A DNA stretch of 48,281 nt from Mycolicibacillus koreensis (GTDB lineage Bacteria > Actinomycetota > Actinomycetes > Mycobacteriales > Mycobacteriaceae): assembly GCF_002104795.1 (NCBI RefSeq), contig NZ_NCXO01000033.1, forward strand, positions 1 to 48,281, read 5' to 3'. Position numbers and translations under genes: made by a program. The notes below the pieces were generated by a model. The model was not told the origin of the DNA, did not search any database, and saw only the letters and a program-made list of their open reading frames with translations. Below are positions 42,812 to 48,281 of this stretch, in pieces (the stretch's first letter is position 1; every line of letters begins with the position of its first letter).

Positions 42812-43863
42812 CCGCCACCGAGTTCAGCACGGATCTGGGCGTGGACCCCGACCTGATCGCGATGATGGACGGCGTCTTCGCCGAGCACCGGCGCACCCGG
42901 GAGCAGACCGGCCCGGTGGTGGGCGACGCGGCGCTGTGGCAACGCCTCGACGGGCTCGGGCTGCTGCGGCTGACCGGCGCGCAAGAATCCGGGGGCAGCG
43001 GCGCGGGCTGGCCGCAGGCCGCCGAACTGCTGGCCGCCGCGGTTCGCCACGGCATCCGGATCCCCGTCGCCGAGCATGACCTGCTCGCCTGCTGGCTGCT
43101 GGAGACCGCCGGGTTGCCCGGCGACGCGGCGGCGCGAACGGTGTGCGTCGTCGACGGCGCCGGGACGGCCCGGCGGGTGCCGTGGGCCTCGGCGGTCGAC
43201 CGGGTGGTCGTCGTGTGGCGCGACGGCGCCGACTACCGGCTCGCCGACCTCGACGTCGACGACCGGCGCGTGCAGATCAGCCGTGGCGTCAATCTGATCG
43301 GTGAGCCCCGCGACGACATCGGCGTCGAGACCGCCGCGTTGACCGGTGCGCCGGTGGCGCCCGCCGCGGTGCACACGCTGGGCCTCAAGTCGGCGCTGGT
43401 GCGGTCGGTGCAGGTCTGCGCGGCCATGGACGCCGCCCTGGCCCTGGTGGTCGAGTACACGTCACAACGCCTGCAGTTCGGGCGCCCGGTGTCGAAATTC
43501 CAGGCGGTGCAACACATGGTCGCCGACATCGCCGCCGAAGCCGCCCTGGCCCGCGCCGCCACCGAGGCCGCCCTGGCGGCCGCGGTGGCCAGTGAATGGG
43601 CCCCAGACAAGCTCGACAAGCTCGAGTTCCTCGTCGCGGCGGCACGGTCGTGCACCGGCCATGCCGCCTCGACGGTGACCCGCAACGCACACCAGGCGGT
43701 CGGGGCGATCGGAACCACCCGCGAACACCGGCTGCCGGAGTTCACCCGCGCCGCGTTGGCCTGGCGATCGGAGTTCGGTTCCGTCCGGTCCTGGGATGCC
43801 CGGCTCACCGATGCGGCGCTGGCCGCCGGACCCGCCGGGTTGTGGAGCCTGATCGCCGACTGA
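42808..43863 (+). CDS. Acyl-CoA dehydrogenase, partner subunit
   Basis: A 351-residue, divergent acyl-CoA dehydrogenase that overlaps the preceding subunit by ATGA. The C-terminal domain keeps SQRLQFGRPVSKFQAVQHMVADIAAE, the flavin and dimer contact region, and a late NAHQAVGAIGTT. The N-terminal domain is eroded and the SEPDSGSD and catalytic-glutamate motifs are absent. These are the features of the beta-type subunit in steroid-type alpha2beta2 dehydrogenases, so activity probably needs the partner. Confidence 0.86.
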   Translation: MTATEFSTDLGVDPDLIAMMDGVFAEHRRTREQTGPVVGDAALWQRLDGLGLLRLTGAQESGGSGAGWPQAAELLAAAVRHGIRIPVAEHDLLACWLLETAGLPGDAAARTVCVVDGAGTARRVPWASAVDRVVVVWRDGADYRLADLDVDDRRVQISRGVNLIGEPRDDIGVETAALTGAPVAPAAVHTLGLKSALVRSVQVCAAMDAALALVVEYTSQRLQFGRPVSKFQAVQHMVADIAAEAALARAATEAALAAAVASEWAPDKLDKLEFLVAAARSCTGHAASTVTRNAHQAVGAIGTTREHRLPEFTRAALAWRSEFGSVRSWDARLTDAALAAGPAGLWSLIAD

Positions 43864-43882
43864 TCAAGCGTTCCACTGATCG

Positions 43883-43896
43883 GGCACCGCGGTGCC
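43883..43896. promoter_or_regulatory. 14-bp palindrome in the gap before the SnoaL-like gene
   Basis: GGCACCGCGGTGCC is a perfect palindrome in the 96-nt gap between the acyl-CoA dehydrogenase and the SnoaL-like gene. It could be an operator for a second transcript or part of a terminator; no T-run follows. Confidence 0.38.
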
Positions 43897-43959
43897 ACCC
43901 CGCGCGTCCCCGCGGTTCACTGTGCACACCGACCCACCACACCGACGAAGGACACCACT

Positions 43960-44433
43960 GTGAGCGAAGCCGTCATCACGCTGACCGAACTGCAAAACTT
44001 CCTCGGCGCCTTCTGGTTCCACTACGACGAGGCGCACTACGAGGAGATCACCGCAGCGTTCGCCGAGGATGCCCACTACGCGAGCCGCAGCGATTCCGGG
44101 TCATGCCCGTTCGAGGAGACCCTGACCGCCGACCTGTCCGGCGCGGCGGCCATCGGCCCCTGGCTGACCGAGCATCGCCAGGAGAGCCCGTCGCCGTTGC
44201 GGCATCACTCCACCAACCTCCACATCACCGGCACCGACGGGGACGTGACGTACGCGCGGCACTACCTGCTGGTCAACCAGGTGACCAACTTCGTTCCGTT
44301 CGCCGTGTCCAGCGGTGTCGTCGAGATCGGTGTGCGCCGTGCCGGCTCAACGCTGCAGTTCACGAAGATGGACGTCGTGCTCGACGTCACCGATTCGGTG
44401 CCGCTGAGCGAAATCGCCGCCGCCACCCCGTGA
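43960..44433 (+). CDS. SnoaL/NTF2-like protein
   Basis: A 157-residue protein, GTG start with GAAGGAC upstream. The N-terminal helix with LQNFLGAFWFHYDEAHYEEITAAFAEDAHYAS is typical of SnoaL-like/ketosteroid isomerase-fold proteins, and a series of strands follows (RHHSTNLHITG, VTYARHYLLV). Relatives include isomerases, cyclases and small dehydratases; the catalytic residues cannot be assigned. It leads a second overlapping trio with an SDR and an esterase. Confidence 0.72.
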   Translation: MSEAVITLTELQNFLGAFWFHYDEAHYEEITAAFAEDAHYASRSDSGSCPFEETLTADLSGAAAIGPWLTEHRQESPSPLRHHSTNLHITGTDGDVTYARHYLLVNQVTNFVPFAVSSGVVEIGVRRAGSTLQFTKMDVVLDVTDSVPLSEIAAATP

Positions 44434-45314
44434 GTCCGGCCGAGGAGAACTTCGGCGGCGGCGTCGCCGTCATCACCGGCGCCGGGGCCGGGATCGGTGC
44501 CGGGCTGGCCCGCCACGCACACCGCCTCGGAATGACCGTCGTCCTGGCCGACGTCGACGGTGCGGCTGTGGAGCGCCTCGGCGAGGAGATCACCGCGGCC
44601 GGCGGCACCGCCGTGGCGTCGGTCTGCGATGTGCGCGACCCCGACGCCGTGGCCGACCTGGCGCAGCGGACCTACAGCGAGCTCGGTCCGGTGCGGCTGT
44701 TGGTCAACAACGCCGGCATCGAGCAGTTCGGCTACCTGTGGGACACCCCGGTGGCGAACTGGAACAAGGTCATGGACATCAACGTCGGCGGCGTCTACCA
44801 CGGGGTGCGCGCCTTCCTGCCGAAGATGATCGCCGCCGCCACCACGGCGTGGGTGTGGAACATGTCGTCGATCGGTGGTGTCGCCGCCGTTCCCCTGCAG
44901 GCGCCCTACATCGTCAGCAAACACGCGGTGCTGGCGTTGACCGAATGTCTGCGCCTGGAGGTGGAGATGGCCGGGCACGCCGACCTCATCACCGTTCAGG
45001 CCGTCCTGCCGGGCGCGGTCCGCTCCAACATCTTCGAGGCCGCCGGCGGGGTCGACGCCGAGCAAGCCGGTGTCGACGCGGCCGCCGCGGAAGGCCACCG
45101 GGCCGCGATGCTCGACATCAAGGCCGAGGCGATGGATCCCCTCGACGCCGCCGCGCGCATCTTCGACCAGTCCGCCGCGGGCCGCTTCTACCTGCTGACC
45201 CAGCCGGACTACGTGGCCTCGGCGATGACCGAACGGGCCCGGACCCTGACCGAACAGACCCCGCCGCGCCTGCGCACCGAGCAGCGGTTCGACCCGCGCC
45301 GAGACCGGCGATGA
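44430..45314 (+). CDS. Short-chain dehydrogenase/reductase
   Basis: A 294-residue SDR, GTG start within the stop of the SnoaL-like gene (GTGA). Motifs: TGAGAGIG (16-23), NNAG (93-96), Ser146/147 (NMSSIGG) and Tyr160-x3-Lys164 (YIVSK). A longer C-terminal part (DAAARIFDQSAAGRFYLLTQPDYV) is typical of SDRs without the DGG ending. It overlaps the next gene by 4 nt. Alcohol or ketone substrate unknown. Confidence 0.85.
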   Translation: MSPAEENFGGGVAVITGAGAGIGAGLARHAHRLGMTVVLADVDGAAVERLGEEITAAGGTAVASVCDVRDPDAVADLAQRTYSELGPVRLLVNNAGIEQFGYLWDTPVANWNKVMDINVGGVYHGVRAFLPKMIAAATTAWVWNMSSIGGVAAVPLQAPYIVSKHAVLALTECLRLEVEMAGHADLITVQAVLPGAVRSNIFEAAGGVDAEQAGVDAAAAEGHRAAMLDIKAEAMDPLDAAARIFDQSAAGRFYLLTQPDYVASAMTERARTLTEQTPPRLRTEQRFDPRRDRR

Positions 45315-46312
45315 CCGACCGGCGACCCGAGTTGGACCCCGACGCCGCCCAGCGGGTGGCGGCGTTCGGGCCGCCGGTGCCGATGCGGCAGCGCGGTCTG
45401 CACGCGGTGCGGGAGTCGATCGAATCCGCGCCGCCGCCCACCGATATGCCGGCGATGAGCGAGATCACCGACATCGGCGTGCCGTCCGGGGCGCGCGACA
45501 TCCCGGTGCGGCTGTACCGCCCGGTGCCGGCCGGCGACGACCCCAGCCCGATCATGGTGTACCTGCACGGCGGTGGGCTGGTGATGGGCTCCAACCGGTC
45601 GTTCGAGCCGCTCGCGCGGGGCTTGGCGCACGAGTCCGGTGCCGTCGTGGCCGCCGTGGACTACCGGTTGGCGCCGGAGTATCCACCGCCGGCACAGTTC
45701 GACGACGCCTACGTGGTGACCGCGTGGCTCAGCGCCCACGGCGGGTCACTCGGCCTCGACACCGAACGCCTGGTCGTGGCCGGCGACAGCGCCGGGGGCG
45801 GGTTGGCCGCGGCGGTGGCCCTCGCCGCCCGCGACCACCGCGGGCCGGAGATCTTCGCGCAGGTGCTGCTGTATCCCGGCGTGGACCGGGACATGGCGGC
45901 GGACTCGATCACCGCGCTGCGCGACGCCCCCATGCTGGGCCACGACGACATCGTCTACCTGCACGAACTGGCCGACACCGGCGCCGGCGGCTCCCACGAT
46001 TGCTACCGGGTGCCCGCCTATGCGACCGACCTCTCCGGACTGCCGCCCGCCGTCGTGGTCACCGGTGCGTGCGACCCGATCCGCGACTGGGGCGAACGCT
46101 ACGGCCACCGGTTGCGCGCCGCCGGCGTGCAGACCACCGTCACCCGCTATCCGGGCATGTACCACGGGTTTTTGATGCGCTACGGCGCCACCGCGCGCGG
46201 TCGGCTCGCCATGGCCGAGATCGGAGCGCTGCTGCGGGCGAAGTTCGCCCACCCCCTGCCGTTCGCCGCGCCGCGCGCGTCGGCGCAGCGCCCACCCGGC
46301 CAGCCCGATTAA
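45311..46312 (+). CDS. HSL-type alpha/beta hydrolase (esterase)
   Basis: A 333-residue hormone-sensitive-lipase-type hydrolase, ATG within the SDR stop. HGGG (86-89), Ser160 in GDSAGG, an Asp in GACDPIRD and a His in MYHGF make up the oxyanion hole and triad. It is the second such esterase in the island and is not adjacent to the first. Hydrolysis of an ester intermediate from Baeyer-Villiger oxidation is plausible. Confidence 0.86.
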   Translation: MTDRRPELDPDAAQRVAAFGPPVPMRQRGLHAVRESIESAPPPTDMPAMSEITDIGVPSGARDIPVRLYRPVPAGDDPSPIMVYLHGGGLVMGSNRSFEPLARGLAHESGAVVAAVDYRLAPEYPPPAQFDDAYVVTAWLSAHGGSLGLDTERLVVAGDSAGGGLAAAVALAARDHRGPEIFAQVLLYPGVDRDMAADSITALRDAPMLGHDDIVYLHELADTGAGGSHDCYRVPAYATDLSGLPPAVVVTGACDPIRDWGERYGHRLRAAGVQTTVTRYPGMYHGFLMRYGATARGRLAMAEIGALLRAKFAHPLPFAAPRASAQRPPGQPD

Positions 46313-46442
46313 CCTCCCGGTGGCTGGAATCCGGGCGTCGGGACATGAGGTGACGCGGCGCACAATCGACGGCAACGATGGCGCAACGCTGGCCTACAGC
46401 TGGCCGGAGCCGGACTGCAACGATTACGAAGGAGTCGCCCCG

Positions 46443-47519
46443 ATGCTCACCGAAGAGCGGCGCATGGAATTGTCCGACATTCTGCGGCCCGCCGCGCCTC
46501 CGCGGGAAATCACCGACGTCTACACCGACGACCAGCGCAACCGGCTGCTCGACATCGTGCACCGGGAGGGGCCGTGGCGGTTGATAATCGCGCAGCACTT
46601 CGCCTCGCCCGACGAGTTGATCGCCACGATGAGCGGTCGTTTTCCGGAAGGGTTCACCCCCACCCTGGATCTGTTCCTCACACCCACGTTCCGCGGGTTC
46701 CTCGCCAACTACGGCACGGCGCTGTACCCGGAGGTGCAGGACTGCTTCTACAACCCCGACTTCGTGGAGATGGCCAAGTCGTACTGGAAAGCCGACTACG
46801 CCAAGCCGCAGATGATGCTGTTCAACATCAACGGCCCGTGCGCCAACCGGGACCCCGGCCACCTGGACTCGCCGAGCTTCCGTGGCATCCGCTATGAGAA
46901 CGCACCCACCTGGCTGGTCAGCGTGATGGGCAAGTCGGGCCTGTTCCAGGACTACCTCATCAAGATGGCCCAGGTGATCACCTGGTTCTCCCTGGATGGC
47001 ACCAGCGGGTTCACCTACTGGCCGGAGGGGCCGTTGAAGCAGCCTCAGCGCATCATGCCGCCGGTCTACAACCGTGGCGTCGTCGTCCAGAACGAGATGC
47101 TGGTCCACCGGGGCGAAGCCAACGGGCCGTTGGATCAGCAGGTCCCCGAAGGACTCTCGTTCGACACGGTGTTCGGCGGTGATCCCGCATCTCGCGAGCA
47201 CTGGCTTTTGAAGAACGGCGAGCAGGTGATCGCCCGGCACCACACCGACGAACTCCGGTTCCTGGTGCACTGGTCGGCGGAGGTCTTCGAGGACTACGAC
47301 GAGCTGCGCAAGAACATGGACGGCTCCGACGACCTGACCATCGACAAGGCGATCGACATGATGGTCGATGACCTCGCCAAGAGCGGAACCAAAATCGACA
47401 TCCCGGCCGAACCGCTGCACGACCCGCAGTTCATCAATGCGCTCAACGCCGGCTACGACCTCGGTGGGCCGGCGATCTACCCGGAGGGGGCATTCCCGAG
47501 CGCATTCCAGTTGGCGTGA
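46443..47519 (+). CDS. Unrecognised protein with HxD...H pattern, possible non-haem iron dioxygenase
   Basis: A 358-residue protein. The frame is open from 46320, but GAAGGAG (46428-46434) is placed for the ATG at 46443. There is no signal peptide or membrane segment. GHLDSPSF gives His140-x-Asp142 and NEMLVHRGEANG gives His222, which together recall the Fe(II) facial triad of cupin-fold 2-oxoglutarate oxygenases. LRFLVHW (Arg272) is a possible co-substrate site, but its distance from His222 is longer than usual. Other aromatic-rich segments (TYWPEGP, SYWKADYA) suggest a hydrophobic pocket. I do not recognise the family. It lies 28 nt before the TetR gene. Confidence 0.7.
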   Translation: MLTEERRMELSDILRPAAPPREITDVYTDDQRNRLLDIVHREGPWRLIIAQHFASPDELIATMSGRFPEGFTPTLDLFLTPTFRGFLANYGTALYPEVQDCFYNPDFVEMAKSYWKADYAKPQMMLFNINGPCANRDPGHLDSPSFRGIRYENAPTWLVSVMGKSGLFQDYLIKMAQVITWFSLDGTSGFTYWPEGPLKQPQRIMPPVYNRGVVVQNEMLVHRGEANGPLDQQVPEGLSFDTVFGGDPASREHWLLKNGEQVIARHHTDELRFLVHWSAEVFEDYDELRKNMDGSDDLTIDKAIDMMVDDLAKSGTKIDIPAEPLHDPQFINALNAGYDLGGPAIYPEGAFPSAFQLA

Positions 47520-47547
47520 CCGGGCGTCGCCGAGCCCGGTGACCCCG

Positions 47548-48147
47548 ATGGATCAAAGCGACCGGCGTGACCGGATTCTGACCGCGGCACTGCGCCACGC
47601 CGGCAACGGCTACCGGGAGGTGCGGATCCGGGAGGTCGCCGACGCCGCCGGGGTCGTCACGAGCACCGTCTACAGCCATTTTCCGTCCAAGGACGGTCTG
47701 CTGCTGGAGTGCCTGCTGGACTGGCTGGAGTGTTTCGCCGACGAGGGCGGGGTCACCACGGTCGACGCCGACGATCCCTACCGGCGACTGCTGCGCACCA
47801 TCGAGGCCATCACCGATCAGCTTCCGCTGACACCGCGGCGCGCCGATTCGATGGCTCGGTCCTATCTGCACGCGACCGGGGCCGCGGCACGCACCGCTGA
47901 ACTGGTGCGAGCGACGTTGATGCGGATCTTCACCGAAGCCTTGAGCCGCGACCGGCCTCGGCCGTTGGATCACGACCGACACGTCGCCGAACTGGTCACC
48001 GACGTGTGGATCGCCTCCGCTCTCGCGGTCGCCCAGAACCGGGCCACCCAGGATGATCTGCACCAGCGGCTCGGACACGCCATCGCCGCGATCCGCGAGA
48101 CCGCCGCGCGCCGGGCGGCAGCGCACCCGGCGGTCACCGGACCATGA
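47548..48147 (+). CDS. TetR-family transcriptional regulator
   Basis: A 199-residue TetR regulator. The N-terminal helix-turn-helix (about 7-52) reads RILTAALRHAGNGYREVRIREVADAAGVVTSTVYSHFPSKDGLL, with the YSHFPSK core. The ligand-binding C-terminal part is variable as usual. Start placed at ATG 47548; a GTG 9 nt upstream is also possible. It ends the rightward catabolic gene run and meets the leftward aldolase gene, so it could control either set. Confidence 0.9.
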   Translation: MDQSDRRDRILTAALRHAGNGYREVRIREVADAAGVVTSTVYSHFPSKDGLLLECLLDWLECFADEGGVTTVDADDPYRRLLRTIEAITDQLPLTPRRADSMARSYLHATGAAARTAELVRATLMRIFTEALSRDRPRPLDHDRHVAELVTDVWIASALAVAQNRATQDDLHQRLGHAIAAIRETAARRAAAHPAVTGP

Positions 48148-48161
48148 GGTCACCGCCCAAG

Positions 48162-48281
48162 CTATGGGGCTTGGGCCCCTTCGCGTTGGATTTCCAGGGC
48201 GATTTCGATGAGTTGGTCTTCCTGGCCGCCGATGAGTTTGCGCTGTCCGGCGCGGTGGAGCAGTTCGTGGGCGGGCACACC
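48162..48281 (-). CDS. 4-hydroxy-2-oxovalerate aldolase, C-terminal fragment
   Basis: The last 39 residues of a gene that enters from the right edge. The segment [20 protein letters not shown] followed by [11 protein letters not shown] is the conserved C-terminus of HsaF/BphI/DmpG-type aldolases, which end with a GGQED motif. They split 4-hydroxy-2-oxo acids from meta-cleavage pathways into pyruvate and an aldehyde passed to an acylating dehydrogenase. The partner dehydrogenase and the hydratase would be expected beyond this edge. It is short, so the call rests on one motif block. Confidence 0.78.
   Translation of the reverse strand, partial: GVPAHELLHRAGQRKLIGGQEDQLIEIALEIQREGAQAP

Overview
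The window is high-GC actinobacterial DNA, about 70% GC by eye. The gene content points to a Mycobacterium-type genome: a complete mce4 cholesterol-uptake operon with its flanking steroid genes, otsA, a CpsA-type ligase, and a PE/PPE pair of the kind most common outside the classic fast growers. I cannot name a species. Nearly every base is coding. No rRNA, tRNA, CRISPR array or insertion sequence was seen.

Left part (about 0.1-17.9 kb) is the conserved mce4 locus. fadE26-fadE27-fadD17 (steroid side-chain acyl-CoA dehydrogenase subunits and acyl-CoA synthetase) run leftward. Diverging from them, fdxD, hsd4A, yrbE4A, yrbE4B, mce4A-F, mam4A and mam4B run rightward. A perfect KstR-type operator lies in the divergent gap. 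A second AAC-AC-GTT palindrome sits inside the predicted yrbE4A promoter. A convergent block follows on the minus strand: a 54-residue protein, otsA, and a small secreted Rv3491-like protein.

Middle part (17.9-25.3 kb): a crotonase-fold protein, two SDRs (one close to 3-alpha-hydroxysteroid dehydrogenase/carbonyl reductase) and a meta-cleavage-product-type alpha/beta hydrolase on the plus strand meet cpsA and a PE-PPE pair on the minus strand. A long hairpin lies at the point of convergence.

Right part (25.5-48.3 kb) is an accessory catabolic island. It holds two Baeyer-Villiger-type flavin monooxygenases (one with a HAPMO-like N-terminal extension), an HsaA-like hydroxylase, an HsaC-like extradiol dioxygenase, an IclR regulator, two HSL-type esterases, an Old-Yellow-Enzyme reductase, several SDRs and two small alpha+beta-barrel proteins. 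It also holds an AMP-dependent acid-CoA ligase, zinc alcohol dehydrogenase, aldehyde dehydrogenase, crotonase, a paired set of acyl-CoA dehydrogenases, a SnoaL-like protein, an unrecognised protein with an HxD...H pattern, and a TetR regulator. At the right edge is the C-terminus of a 4-hydroxy-2-oxovalerate aldolase. I infer a route that turns a cyclic or aryl ketone into an ester by oxygen insertion, hydrolyses it, oxidises the alcohol to an acid, activates it with CoA and beta-oxidises it, together with a ring hydroxylation/meta-cleavage branch. The substrate is unknown; a steroid or terpenoid ketone is a reasonable guess given the neighbouring mce4 locus.
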